Source: Microdochium bolleyi
Lineage: Eukaryota; Ascomycota; Sordariomycetes; Xylariales; Microdochiaceae
Assembly: GCA_001566295.1 (NCBI GenBank)
Contig: KQ964247.1
Span: 3,782,001 to 3,846,000 of the forward strand
Reading direction: 5' to 3'
Length of the DNA: 64,000 nt
Of this stretch, positions 23,593 to 35,364 are shown in pieces (position 1 is the stretch's first letter; every line of letters begins with the position of its first letter). Under the pieces are notes generated by a model. That model searched no databases and was not told the DNA's origin. It was given only the letters and a program-made list of their open reading frames with translations. The translations under genes were made by a program, and so were the position numbers.

Positions 23593-26350
23593 GCTCACGG
23601 GCTCGTGATATGTCAAGGCTGTAGGCACTGTCCAGGTCATGATGGTTGAAAACTGCGTGAGAACGCCAGATGTGGCAGGCTACGAGTTGTATACCTGTTA
23701 CTGAACCTTGGCCATGGCACAGAATGCGGCCGAGTGCAGGATAAGTTCTTGAACTGATGGCCACCTATAAGTGGATAGATAATTCCAAAACCAGTAGAGG
23801 ATGAGATGACGGTCCTGTTCTCGCAAACCGCAGAGGAGAAGTCGTGAACATTTTGCTAGGGTTGTTGATGGTTCAGCTCCCAACGAAAGGGTTTCCGCAA
23901 TCGAATGCTGCTGGACTGCAACCGCCGGGTGCACGAACAGCAAGAGCCGGTCATTCATTTTCTCTTCTTTTTCAAACTTGCGCGTGGCATCTGCTGGCTA
24001 AAAGTTCCTGGAGGGTCATCCTTGTTTGCGCAGAGTAGACGCTGACGCGAGATCCAACCCACGTTTTCGAGAGAGCTCGCTAATTCGCCACTGTCCCTGG
24101 ACCACCCCCTGTGAAAATCCCCGAAGCACAGACGGGAGGCCGGCAGATGAAGACATGGCGATTCGCAATTGGCTTGACTTGTTTCCGGAATTGGCGTTCG
24201 AGACGAGGTGTGCTCCTCTCGCCTCGGTGAGCGGAACGAGCTTGGCGTAGTTGTGCAACAGATGATCGCGCGTCTGCGAGACAGTGTGGAAGCGTGCTCT
24301 CGATCATGATCTTCGTCGTCTGCAGGCGCCAAGAACAGCCACTCGTGGCACACTGCTACCATGTCGCGGATACGTAACGGAAGTCACAATGGTAATGGCA
24401 ATGAGCAGCTTGACTGGAAAGCTCACGGTAGGGACGAGGAGGTGAGGATGACCCTTGGCAACGACCACAGGAGCAGACTCGATTACCAGCGGCCTCCCCA
24501 CGCCAAGAGATGCACACAAGACCTGTCATGTTCGGGACATGACGATATCCTCCGTGCGCCCGAGCCCGTGCTATCCATTGGAGCCGTCGAGAGGCGGGCC
24601 AGAAGCTGGGCTTCACACATGTGACTGCCCGTGAAGGTAAGACATCAAGTGTCAAGAGAAACCTCCTTCCACAAGCAGACGCGGGGACCGGTAGGAATGA
24701 AACATGAAACGGCAGGCCAGCATCAATATGCCGCAGCTGTCAGCTGGACAGAGCCGGGGTCCTGTGCTCCTTCCAGCGGACCCCATGCTGGCTATCGTCA
24801 GCACGAGGTCTCGTCCAGAGGAGGGCCACGGAGCAGACACCGGACTGCTGTGCCATCCCCCTCTCCGTCTCCCCCACTGTGGTGTTTTTGTTATAGTTCG
24901 GCGCCAAGCAGTATCATCAGTGCCCTCTGCCGAGACCCCCGGACTGGCTGATCAGGCGGGGACACCTGCCTGAACAGGCAGGTAGAGCTGGCTCCCTTGG
25001 GGCCTTGGCTGGCTCTCTGGCCTCTCAGCGACGCCCATTCCGCCATGCACCGCAATCGGTCCAGGGGTCTCGGGCACAACCCACAGCCCTCGCCAGCGTA
25101 TCGCTCAAGTGACAGCACGTGCTGCCTGGATCTGGCTCTATGCCGATGTCTGGGGTTGTCTTGGAAGGGTCCTCCAGTCCCCGGTGCCCCGCCCGCCCTG
25201 GCTGATAGCTGAGTCAATGTGCGACCACAAGTGCCGAGATTGCCATCGGGATTCCCTTCCTACTGGTGGTCGACTTTCTGTGGCAGATTACGGATGTCGC
25301 GAGTTCAGCGGCCTCTCTTCTACTAGCACTCCCTGATTCGCAACACGGCTTGCTTGGATGTTCCTGGAAATGCAAGGAGGCAACCAGTGCAATCTGGCCC
25401 GAGACCAGTAAACACCGATTGTACCTGCGTCTGATGCCATGCCTAAAGTCGGCAGCGGCTATCGTGTTTCCCTCAGTGTTGGATCCCTGACCGCCGAGAT
25501 CGCATACGCAGGCACTAGACCACATGTCCGCGGAGTACTGCCAGGGTTCTCAAGAATACCCTGGATGTCCATGCCGGAGCGTCGATAACAAGGTCCCCCA
25601 CGTGCACTTTGAGTTTGACCTCTGACCGGAACAATCCGCAATGATACGGGAAACCGACGAGACAACTTGTTGGTCAAGGAGGGTCGCCGCAGCACGCCCA
25701 GAGCCACTAACTCCTGGATCGGCAGTTCATCTGCCACAGCTGCTGCACAAGCGCTAGAGCCCAAGGACCAACTCGGCAACTCACAGGCTGCAACCGCGAG
25801 ATCGCCATCAGCCAGATTCCCACTCAGGTCCCAGACAAGGCAGAGCGGAAGCTGCAAGCGCTGTCTTGACATCCTCCTGACCTTGTCTCGCTTACCTATC
25901 TGTCTCGGAAGCCACTGCAAGGGTCGAGGACTAGCTGCATGTCTTTCTCCGCACTCGAAGCAGGGCAGCCAGAAATGGTATTAGTAGCACCTCCACCCTC
26001 TGCGAGGTGACATCGATTAGACGACCACACCCAGTTCTCACCAGACGCACGACAACGTGGGCTAGATCTCATCCAGATTCTCCAGGGCTTCCGCCGGTCT
26101 CCGGAAATTTGATAGTTTCAGTACTTGGGAACTGTTCCGTGAGGTACCGCAACTCGCTCAAGTTGGAGGCTTCAACATCTCAAGTTTGAAGCATAAGAAG
26201 CATCAGTTCGCCCCCCTTCAACAACTCTCTGGATCTGGATCTTGACCAGGCAGTGCCGGATCACCAGTCATCACCAGTCCCCAACAGCTCGATCAGGATA
26301 TCGCTTCGTGTTCAGGTCAACACAGAACAACACCAACTCCAACCGTCAAG
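23593..26350. other. Gene-poor region
   Basis: About 2.8 kb with no supported gene on either strand. Open frames are short, overlap in several frames and show no domain or signal peptide. The right end must hold the promoter and leader of the secreted nuclease. No TATA box or long repeat is evident. Confidence 0.4.
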
Positions 26351-27167
26351 ATGAAGACCAACGTCCTCCTCCTCAGCCTCCTGTCGGCTTGTACGACCGT
26401 GTTCGCCGCTCCTATCCAGGACCTCCAGGAGCGCGCTCCCGTGAGTACCACAAGATTGTCCCCTCCCCCCAACAGCATCCAACTGACACACCAGCACACA
26501 CACAGACCGGCATCCCCTCCACCGCGACTGCCAAGTCGCAGCTCGCCGCGCTGACCGTCAAGACATACGTCGACGACGGCACGTACAAGCGCGATCTGTT
26601 CCCGCACTGGATCTCGTCGGGCAGCTGCAACACGCGCCAGACCGTCCTCAAGCGCGACGGCACCAACGTCGTCGTCAGCTCCACCTGCCAGCCCACCTCG
26701 GGCTCGTGGAAGAGCCCGTACGACGGCGCCACCTGGACCGCCGCCTCGGACATCGACATTGACCACATGGTGCCCCTGAAGAACGCCTGGGTGGTACGTC
26801 CTGTTCCCTTCCACTCTCTACCCCCCCTTCCTTCCTCCCTTCTCGCTCCTTGATGTTTGGGAATTCATCAACTTCTGTTTTGCATATGACTAACACATCA
26901 TGTGACGCGAAACAGTCGGGCGCCAAAGACTGGACGACCGCCAAGCGCCAGGACTTTGCCAACGACCTGACCCGCCCGCAGCTCTGGGCCGTCACCGACA
27001 GCGTGAACCAGGCCAAGAGCGACAAGAGCCCGGACGTCTGGAAGCCCAGCGTGACCAGCTTCCACTGCACCTACGCCAAGAGCTGGGTCGCCGTCAAGTC
27101 GTACTGGGCCCTGACCATCACCAGCGCCGAGAAGAACGCGCTGACCACCATGCTCAACACCTGCTGA
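26351..27167 (+). CDS. Secreted HNH-type nuclease (DUF1524/GmrSD C-terminal-like)
   Basis: Three exons, 26351-26440, 26506-26793 and 26916-27167 (introns 65 and 122 nt), encode 209 residues. The N-terminus is a clear signal peptide (KTNVLLLSLLSACTTVFAAP) followed by a short propeptide-like stretch ending at the first splice. The core has DIDHMVPLKNAW (Asp116-His117) followed by RQDFANDL, the beta-beta-alpha metal pattern of HNH nucleases of the DUF1524 group. Four cysteines, at about 71, 91, 188 and the C-terminal end (LNTC), suggest disulfides. Fungal members are extracellular, probably degrading DNA or RNA for nutrients, but substrate is not established by sequence. The short third exon holds the rest of the nuclease fold. 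It converges on the dynamin gene. Confidence 0.88.
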
Positions 27168-27871
27168 GCGGTCAAGTTCTTGATTCTTCCTTTTGGTTCG
27201 AGAAGAGGGACTTTTGTCGTGGTACGGTGTGCGGGGATACGTTTCTTGTTCATATATTTACTTGCTTGTCCTTGGTGTTGTGGCTGTAAGGCCAGGGATG
27301 GGGCGGGATCACTTCTTCAGCACGGGTTCCGTTGCTTCGAAGCGTGGTTTCGTGGGTGTTTGATAGCAGCTCCGAGGGAGCATGAGCTTTGACTGTACAT
27401 ATCTCAAACACATAGAAGTTGTGCGAAGCACTACAATCTTCAAGTGCATATATCCATGGTGTCACTCTGCACTGAAGTCTGTCGTGTGCCAGGCGGTCAT
27501 GACTTTTGCTCCTATGGCACCACGGCGACAATCATTCGATCCAATACATGGCATTGAAGTCTTCGGTACAGAGAAGCACCTTCCTCCTTTCGCCAGTCTG
27601 CCGGGGCTTGCTAATTGGACGATTGAACACGTTCAGTGACGATTGCGACAGACTCGGGAAATGATTCTGCGAATATCAATTCTTCAAGTCACAGAGTACA
27701 AAATCTATTCTACAGTCAAACAAAAGCTTCTCCAATAATTACCTCGCGGATGGAACTCGACCAATCTAAAGCCATCTCGGTAATATCAGATATCCTGGAC
27801 CCAGACACTCTTCTCATCACTCGCCAAGACCTCTCAACTCTTCCCGGATCTCCTAAAACAACATAACGGCA
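27168..27871. other. Convergent intergenic region
   Basis: About 0.7 kb between the stop codons of the nuclease (+) and the dynamin gene (-). T-rich and TTTTG-type elements after 27180 suit a 3' UTR. Nothing coding is supported. Confidence 0.5.
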
Positions 27872-30373
27872 TCACTCCCGAAGGACCTTCTTGGCAGCCT
27901 GCAGACCGTCGCGCTGCCGAGTAAGGATATCGCGCTGGCGGCGAGAGGAGCTGTCCTCGCCCGCAATCTGATCCAACTGCTTCGCGGTGAGACCCATCAC
28001 AAGCTCGGGGCACAAAATCTTCAGCGGGCTGTCCTCCCGGTCAAGAAGGTAGTGATTGATGGCCTGCTGGCAGATGGTGTCGACAAACCGCTTCCTCGCG
28101 ACTTTGTAGGAGCTGTCCAGGGTGTCAACAATGTCGGTACAAACCTGCTCAGAGTTGTCTTTCGGCACGAAATGATTCTTGACAGACTCGACCGTGAAGT
28201 ACTTGGTTGAACCTTTTGGAAAGGGAGCGTCCACCGGCTCGATCTCCTCAATTCCAGCCGCCAGACGCTCTGCCCGCTTCTTCTGAAGAGTTGTGTTGAA
28301 GTAGTGGTTGAAGGTTGTAGGTCGTCCACCACGCTCAACTGTCAATAGAAAGCGTGCATGGTCCATGGCGCGGCGGTAGGCGCTTCGAAGCTTGTCAATG
28401 AGTAGCAGCTCCCACAACTGCTCATGAACCTGCTCATCTTGGCACAGCTCGGACAGCAAGTCCTCGATGAAGTCATGGACAAGCACGATCGACTTGCTCA
28501 CGTGAGTGAGCACGAGAGCATCCCATTTCTCAGATTGCTCCTCAAATACCATACCAAGAATGGTGCCACCGAACTTTTGCCCTTGCGTTAGCCCATGTCT
28601 TGTGAAAGCGGGCCAGATGATAAAGGACGACTACGATGAAGCTTACCGTTCCAATCTCAGGGCCACGATTTAGCCTGTACAGGTCCTGTACGTGTGCCAA
28701 GAGAGGCATTCTCAATGGGAGGGGACAAGTGTACTCCTCGGTCTCAATGATGTCCTCGATTGCGCCATACTTGGTCAGATTGATGTCGCCGCACAGCTCC
28801 GGAGACGACTGGGAGATGAAAGGCTTTTCTTCCCGTTCAACACCGTCAGAGCCGAGCTGGAACTTGTGGCCACGCTTCCAGAAATCGTTGGCGAAGTCCT
28901 CGTTGAGCTCCATCATCCTTGTCGCAAGCTTGAGTGTAGAAATCCTCTTGAACAACGGGTCTGCGATGTACTGACCACTGACTGCGCATTCAGCAATTCT
29001 CTGAAAGCGGGAAGCAGCTCTGCCCAGGAACAGCCTTTGTGAGCTTTCGTCACCTCGGGACAGACCCATGGCTTCAAGGGCTGTTTCGCATGCTTTTAGC
29101 TTGCGCTCGATCTCGACCTTTACGTTCGGGAACTCCCGCTTGGAGATCTGCATCAGGAGCTCTCGCAGTCTGTGCTGTAGAGATGGAACACCGCATCTGT
29201 CAACCACGCCTGACCACTCCGGGGCGGAGAAGAAGACTTGCTCCGAGGAGCGACGTTCGGCCATGGTCGAGTCGTTGTCGTCCGCACTACGGTTTTTGAC
29301 CGCGCAGTAGCCGAGATTCAGATTGCTGCGCTTTCCGAGAAGCAGATCGATGACGGCATTCTGGGTCGCCTTCTCCGTGGCAAGGTCAGGCTTTGTCAGG
29401 ACTCCCATAGTTCGAAGGCCGTTCGGATCAGCCGCCTCGGCCAACTTTATGATCTCTTGGGTTGCGATGTCAACGTTGCAAGGCATTACAGCCAGGATCC
29501 TTTCATCTGATCAGTAACCCTCTCGCAATATCGGATGAAATACCACTCACACTGTGCGGGTGTTGCTCATGTACGATTTAACCATATTGCGAACGAGTTG
29601 GACGTCATTGTCCGTGGTCAGACCTGGATAGGACCAAAGCTCAGCTGATATCCTCTGCTCTCTGATGGTGTGGAACTACCTACCTGGAGTTGCGTTGCGG
29701 AAGATACCTGGAACGTCGATGACTGTGAGGTGAGATTGCTGTGAATGACAAGTGATCAGCACCAGACTTGACCAGACGAACTACTCTGGAGATGTTGAGC
29801 CTACAGCTGGGCCACAGATCTCAATCTTGAGAATGTCTTCGCTGAAGGCGCCGCCAATAGCAGCCTCACCCGCGGTGCCCATGCGGATCCCCATCGCCTT
29901 GTTCGCGTCCTCAAATACCTTGGCAAGCTCATTGTTGTCAAGCTTGGTGGCGGAGCGCTGGAAGCCGCGGAGTTTCTCCTTCAAGGCCTCGTCGGCCTGC
30001 GGGCGGGGGATGATGGTGATGGAGACGCTTTCGTGGTCCTCGCGGCGGCAGGTGATCTGAGTGGCATATCGAGTGCAAAGACCAGCAGCGCGAGGAAAGG
30101 AGAAGCCCGTCAGACCTTCGAGCACGGAGCTCTTGCCTGAAGACTGGTCCCCAACGACGATGAGCTGGTCAGGAGTGTCAACGCGGTCATTCTAAAGTCG
30201 CGATGGGGACAAAGTCAGGCAGTACGTACTTGAGGCAATGGGATGATTGCTCCAACGTTAAGCTCGCGGAGCTTGTCGATCTTGGACAGGGTGGCCTGGT
30301 TGCCGAGTCCGTCCGCGGCAGGCATCGTGACACCGTTCGCCAGGTCGGATCCGGCTCGCTTGTTCTTGCCCAT
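27872..30373 (-). CDS. Dynamin-like GTPase (fungal Mx/Vps1-type)
   Basis: Six exons, 30373-30230, 30164-29805, 29738-29684, 29623-29551, 29499-28647 and 28573-27872, give about 728 residues. The GTPase domain has the P-loop GDQSSGKS (residues 53-60), switch region RAAGLCTRYAT, the G3 motif DVPG (176-179) and the G4 motif TKPD (246-249). A middle/stalk region follows, and the C-terminal part (VARKRFVDTICQQAINHYLL) is the GTPase effector domain. There is no PH domain, as in Vps1, Dnm1 and Mx proteins. Such proteins self-assemble on membranes and hydrolyse GTP in scission or trafficking. It is shorter and more diverged than canonical Vps1 or Dnm1, so it belongs to the extra fungal dynamins often labelled 'Mx'; the membrane target is unknown. 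For intron 1 I chose the acceptor giving PLPQLIVVGDQ, since the upstream AG leaves a 38-nt intron. Confidence 0.9.
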
Positions 30374-33300
30374 GGTTGCGAAGGTGCGGTGGGTGCTCGA
30401 AGGGATTCAGAATGGGGAGAAGCGACGAGAAATCCTGGCATAGGCAGTTCCGTTGAGTACACAACCGAGAAAGTCAGGCTGCACAACATGAGGAAGCTTT
30501 AATACAACGAGGTCGCTCACTACGAAGATCCCACTGCCTTTCACTGCGGATCACGTTGCTGCAGTTACCATTGAACCGTTTCTGCCACGCCACGTCAGCT
30601 GGCTGCCTCTGGGTGCAATGGCGATTCTCTGCGAGACCCGCCAGATGGTTTGGCAGATTGTGTGCCCTTGTTTGCAAGCTGCAGGTATGCGTGGTTGACA
30701 CCAGTGATTTTCTTCGTACAAACACCTGAAGAGAGATGGCAACATCAAAGCTCGAGCACGGGACTGCTTGACGGCGAATGGGACTACCCATTCGAAATGG
30801 CCACTTTCACAGGCGTAGACTTCTATAAGTGGACTGTTTGAAACTTCTTGTCAAATCTATGCCGCTGCGTATCACAACGTCCGAGTGTGGTACCGGCTCC
30901 CGGCCACTTCTTGGTTCTGGCCAGTTCCAGGTATGCCGGGGAGCTGCATGGTGCCGGCAAATATCGTTTGCAACTTGTGTGGTATCAGATGGCCGCTGAT
31001 ATGTCTGAAACCTCTGTTGTAAAGGAATAACATTCACACACAAGGTGCTGGAGTTCTGCAGCCGGCGTACGGGCGGCGGTCATTCGGCCCAGGTTGCGCG
31101 CCGGGCATTGTGTCGGTGTGTTTTGCTGCATTATACAAGATGACTATCGCCATTAGTATCATACCCGACAATCGTCTGCTGCTTACAGCTTCAAAGATGT
31201 GCCGCAGTGTTGTAATCAGCGAGTTTTTGTGTCAATTCTAGACGGCTCGTTGGTCATGACATATACATCTTCTCTATGAGAAGAGCCTTTGTCAGAGTCC
31301 AGGAGGAAACCCATGACATGCCAAAACATCAATAATATCATGGTGCGGCTCTCCAACCCTCGAAAGCATATCCGCTCAGTGGGTTCTCTCAGCCGGGGCA
31401 TTCGAGTTGGCAGCGGCCCGCATGCCTCCCGCCAACATCAGTTAGACATTAGACAGCTGGTTGGTGAACCAAGCATGATCGTCTACCAAATCCACAACGT
31501 GTGGCCACTACCCTTTGCTGCCAATCGCCGATATTGCCTGCTCCGCGCCGTGTCGTCGGATCGTTGATGGACCTCCTTCCCTGTGAACAGAGCTGAGGCA
31601 GGCTAGCAAGCCCATCCTTGGCGATCCACCAACCATGTCTGGTGCCGCATCATATTCAACGTTGAAATCCGGGGGACTGCCACACACGCTAAGACATCGT
31701 GAACCATCCCGAACAGACATTTGTTCTTTCAAGAATGAGGTGCACATGTCGAGTGCTCTGCGCACGTGTAGGTGCATAGGTGGCTCGTCCGTGGGCAGGG
31801 AGTTCCGGGACGTAGGTATATCGGGTGCATTTGCACGTTCCTACGTCATTACCCACATCGTCGCAGATGGGGAGACGGTGCTTCTACTCACGAGAATTGA
31901 CAAGAAAAGCATTCATGTTGAGCCTTAATAGAAATGCGCGCGCTGTCTCGTAGTGGGGGCACGTGGAAACTTAAGATTCAACATGGACTGTGCGAACCTG
32001 CAGTACGCATTCCCAAACAAAATGTCTCGGCACGATCCGGGAATAATTCCGCGGCGAATGTCTCAGATGAGACAGAAAACGGGCCAGGCAGTGTGGATCT
32101 ACTATGAAGGAGGAGGCTGCGATTATGCCGGGACCGTTAAACATCCCTGGGTTGAGGCGGTTCAATGTCACCGGCGGAGAGGATCGACGTTGCAGTTTTT
32201 CTGTCTCCTACCAAGAAAGAAGCAAGGAAGAACCCAGGATGACGTTGCGAAACAAGGCCCTGGCAGGAAAGCCTCGGCTGGTTCTGTGGCATAGCCGAAT
32301 TCCTTCCCGTTTGAACAAGGACCTTCCACCTGGGAACAGAGCACCAGGCTTCGTGTCATCCGTGCAGTGTTGATGTGCCTGCTGTGGTGATATCCGGCCA
32401 GAAGAATCAAAATCGCGTGCTGGCATCAGTCGACGCCGAGAAAGGGACGCTAACCAAAACAATGGAAACTGACCGTTAAGCGGCGATAATCTAATTTGGG
32501 CTGGGAAAGTTGACTTTCGCTTCGGCTTTGTGGCCTGGTGCCGATCAACCGTCCAACGTGGGCGCGCTACGATAGCGCGTACCTTAAGGTATAAGGTACT
32601 TTAACAGAGTTCTGCGGCTCTGCTTTGCCAATGTTGCTTTTTTTGGTGTCGGCTTGGAAAGGGCGTAAGCCATGCCACGACGCAACACCACGTCACCATG
32701 GTGCAATGCAGCCCAGCCATTGCCTGCGCGCGTACCTGCTGCATACCGCGTAAGCGTGCTGTCACGGGGCGGATTCAAGCTCGCCGACCTTGCGCCTCTC
32801 GTCCTGCTCGCGATGCATCCTCTGCGGGCGGCCACGTGAGCTGGATTCGGCAGGTAAGTAGTCGCAGCAGACATCTGAAACCCGAGGCGTGGCCCTGCAA
32901 GGCGCCCGAAGACGAGACTATGTACCTAAAGGCAGGTCCTCATGTGTCCAAGGAAGTCGATGTAAATCATGCCCAAATGCCGGTGGGGTTGTTGCAGTCT
33001 CAGAAGTACCGCACATCGCCTCGATGCGGCAAATGGGAAGGTTGATCGGTAACAATTACCCTAGGGTAGACAAGATGCCAGGATCATGGTGTCGGCCAGG
33101 GTGGACACGGCCAGACCTTGCAATCTGGGGAAGCATGTGCACGCGAAGCCTGCCACGGAGCCATGAGAGTTGACAGGTCGGAGCGAGGAAGACAGGTGTC
33201 AAGAGCATGGATGTGTATGATCCTCAGCTGAACTGCGAAGAAGAGTCTTTGTGCAGTGCATGTTAGTGTACTGGGGAAGAGGCTGATGTTGGACATGTAT

Positions 33301-33520
33301 CAAATAGAGGCGAGCGCGTCGAGCCCCTGAAGCGTTGGGTGCCCTAGGGTGTGAGGTACTCGGGTACCTGGAGGTACTCGGCAGTGGGATGATCCAGCCC
33401 GCCCCGGAAGCAGCAGCTAGCGATGCTGGGCCTAGCGTCACCGGGCAGCGTATCAGAGCGGACTGTGCCTGCCAAGCGGCGCCTCTGTACTTATTATGGC
33501 TGTCGTATTGGCATCGCACA

Positions 33521-33553
33521 TCTCCACCCTCTTCTCCACCCTCCTCTCCACCA
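33521..33553. repeat. Short CT-rich tandem repeat
   Basis: Nearly three copies of a 12-base unit of form tctccaccctcy lie head to tail, about 365 nt upstream of the subtilase start. CT-rich runs are common in fungal promoters. Confidence 0.5.
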
Positions 33554-33684
33554 CGCCCGGTTTCGACAGGGGGCAAACTTAAGATGACCCGTCATGCAGG
33601 CACATCCAGGGCTCCTTCAGCTGCAGTCTCGACTAATGTGCGCGGCCTTTGCATGCGGCTAAAATCGCGTGCCTGCCTAAGGTG

Positions 33685-33692
33685 CCCTAGGG
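33685..33692. promoter_or_regulatory. CCCTAGGG palindrome next to the subtilase TATA box
   Basis: A perfect 8-base palindrome ending 12 nt before TATAAA. Two more exact copies lie upstream at 33059-33066 and 33342-33349, so it is a candidate operator for the protease gene. No binding protein can be named. Confidence 0.4.
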
Positions 33693-33704
33693 TAGTCGGC
33701 ATCG

Positions 33705-33710
33705 TATAAA
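33705..33710 (+). promoter_or_regulatory. TATA box of the subtilase gene
   Basis: TATAAA about 206 nt upstream of the ATG at 33916. The intervening leader is C-rich and contains CAG repeats near 33763. Confidence 0.6.
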
Positions 33711-33915
33711 GCGCCGGATTCGCCCCTGGCGCGGTGGTGGTCCTGCTCTAGAGCCTCAGCAGCAGCAGCACATCGCAGAGCAGCTCGCACCAACGCAACC
33801 CCACGGTCTCTACACCACAATTCTATCCAACGTCTGTCTTCTTTGTAAGAAGTATAGACACCACGGTCTTTCCACCACTGTCATTTTCACCGACTTCGCC
33901 ACCTCTTCTCTTACG

Positions 33916-35364
33916 ATGCGTTCCGCCGTTCTCCTCAGCCTGCTTCCGCTGGCCCTCGCTGCCCCCGTCCACGATGCTGCCGCGCCTCTGATCATGGCTC
34001 GCAAGCCCGTCGGCGATGGCGGCAAGTACATTGTCCGCCTCAAGACCCCGGCGCCTGCCGCGGCTCCCTCCGAATTCGGCATCGCCGCCGTCGGTGCCCA
34101 GATCTCCTCGTGCATCAACAGCATCGTCGCCGACGCCGAAGAGCGCTTCGACCACATCGGCGCCTTCTCCGCCCGCCTCGACGAGTCTGACATCGCCTCC
34201 CTCCGCGCGAACCCCAATGTCGCTTACATCGAGCAGGACGGCGAGATGAGCCTCCAGGTCACCCAGACCGACGCCCCCTGGGGTCTTGGCCGCATCTCCA
34301 ACGTCAAGCCCGGCTCGACCACCTACACCTACGAAGCTGCCGCTGGCTCCGGTGCCTGCGTCTACGTGATCGACTCCGGCGTCGATGTCACCCACCCGGA
34401 GCTCGAGGGCCGCGCCGTCCAGGTCGCCAACACGGTCGACACAATCGCCCAGGACCAGAACGGCCACGGCACTCACGTCGCCGGCATCGTCGCCTCCAAG
34501 ACCTACGGCGTCGCCAAGAAGGCCAAGGTCCTCTCCGTCAAGGTCTTCGACGCCAGCGGCCGCACGTCCAACTCCATCGTCCTCGCCGGCATGGACTTTG
34601 TCATCTCCGACTCCGCCACCCGCAAGGCCGAGTGCCCCGCCGGTCTGGTTGTCAACATGTCTCTCGGCGGCAACGCCGCGCAGACCGTCGACGACGCCGC
34701 CAACCGCATGGTGGCCGCCGGTCTCGCCGTCATCGTCGCCGCCGGCAACGGTGACCGCAACGGCCAGCCGCTCGACGCCTCTACCCAGTCGCCCGCCCGC
34801 GCCGAGGCCGTCTGCACCATTGGCGCGACCGACAGCAGCGACGTCGTCGGCGCCTTCTCCAACTACGGCCCTGCCCTCGACCTCCACGCACCCGGCGTCT
34901 CCATCCTCAGCTTGGCGCCCAACGGCCAGACCCAGACCCTCTCGGGAACCTCCATGGCCACCCCGCACGTCGCCGGCCTTGCTGCGTACTTCCTCAGCCT
35001 GGGCGTGACGACCCCCACCGACGCGTGCACCTTTATGGCCTCCAAGGCGCTGAACGGCGTCATCACGGGTCTCCGCGCCGACACCAAGAACATCCTGGTC
35101 CAGAACATCCTTTCGGTAGCCCCCCCTCTGCCCACTCCCACTCCTTCGTCCACCCCTTCGCCTACGCCAACCCCTTCGTCCACCCTTCTGCCTACTCCGA
35201 CCTCTTCGTCCACCACTCTGCCCACTCCGACCCCTCCGTCGAACAGCACTGGAGGAAACTATGGCCCAGGCAACAGTGACACACCTTACAAGCCCCGCCC
35301 TACTGCTCCCGGCAACCACACGATCAAGTGCCGCAAGGCAATGCACTCCAGACGCCTCTGGTAG
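33916..35364 (+). CDS. Secreted subtilisin-like serine protease (S8A, proteinase K type)
   Basis: An intronless gene for 482 residues. A signal peptide (about 1-16, ending ALAAP) is followed by an inhibitor I9 propeptide (about 38-115, KYIVRL...VAYIEQD) and the peptidase domain. The catalytic triad is visible: Asp153 in VIDSGVD, His184 in NGHGTHVAG and Ser346 in GTSMATPH; the oxyanion Asn is Asn278 in AAGNGD. Mature enzyme should begin near TQTDAPWGLGRIS. Proteinase K relatives normally end soon after the catalytic domain. Here about 85 further residues follow, rich in Pro/Thr/Ser with several PTP and SST repeats, then a short Gly/Asn stretch and a basic end (CRKAMHSRRLW). The tail is likely O-glycosylated and could tether the enzyme. 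It acts outside the cell as a broad endopeptidase. Confidence 0.95.
   Translation: MRSAVLLSLLPLALAAPVHDAAAPLIMARKPVGDGGKYIVRLKTPAPAAAPSEFGIAAVGAQISSCINSIVADAEERFDHIGAFSARLDESDIASLRANPNVAYIEQDGEMSLQVTQTDAPWGLGRISNVKPGSTTYTYEAAAGSGACVYVIDSGVDVTHPELEGRAVQVANTVDTIAQDQNGHGTHVAGIVASKTYGVAKKAKVLSVKVFDASGRTSNSIVLAGMDFVISDSATRKAECPAGLVVNMSLGGNAAQTVDDAANRMVAAGLAVIVAAGNGDRNGQPLDASTQSPARAEAVCTIGATDSSDVVGAFSNYGPALDLHAPGVSILSLAPNGQTQTLSGTSMATPHVAGLAAYFLSLGVTTPTDACTFMASKALNGVITGLRADTKNILVQNILSVAPPLPTPTPSSTPSPTPTPSSTLLPTPTSSSTTLPTPTPPSNSTGGNYGPGNSDTPYKPRPTAPGNHTIKCRKAMHSRRLW

Larger units (their letters stand above)
30374..33915. other. Large divergent gene-poor region
   Basis: About 3.5 kb between the starts of the dynamin gene (-) and the subtilase gene (+). 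No gene is supported; the longest open frame (31953-32294) has no recognised features. The right part is rich in palindromic words: CCCTAGGG at 33059-33066, 33342-33349 and 33685-33692, and ACCTTAAGGT-type clusters at 32581-32600 and 33351-33382. A 12-base CT-rich unit recurs at 33521-33553. Confidence 0.45.

Noticed and set aside
30192..30229. 38-nt first intron in the dynamin gene
   Set aside because: Too short for a typical fungal intron; the downstream acceptor gives the family-like junction PLPQLIVVGDQ.
31953..32294. 113-codon plus-strand frame in a large gap
   Set aside because: No signal peptide, domain, TATA box or splice partner; overlapping frames on the other strand are equally long.
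33823..35346. 507-codon open frame antisense to the subtilase
   Set aside because: It is a codon-bias shadow: GC-rich third positions keep the reverse frame open. The product is Gly/Val/Asp-rich with no domain, while the forward frame has a full protease.
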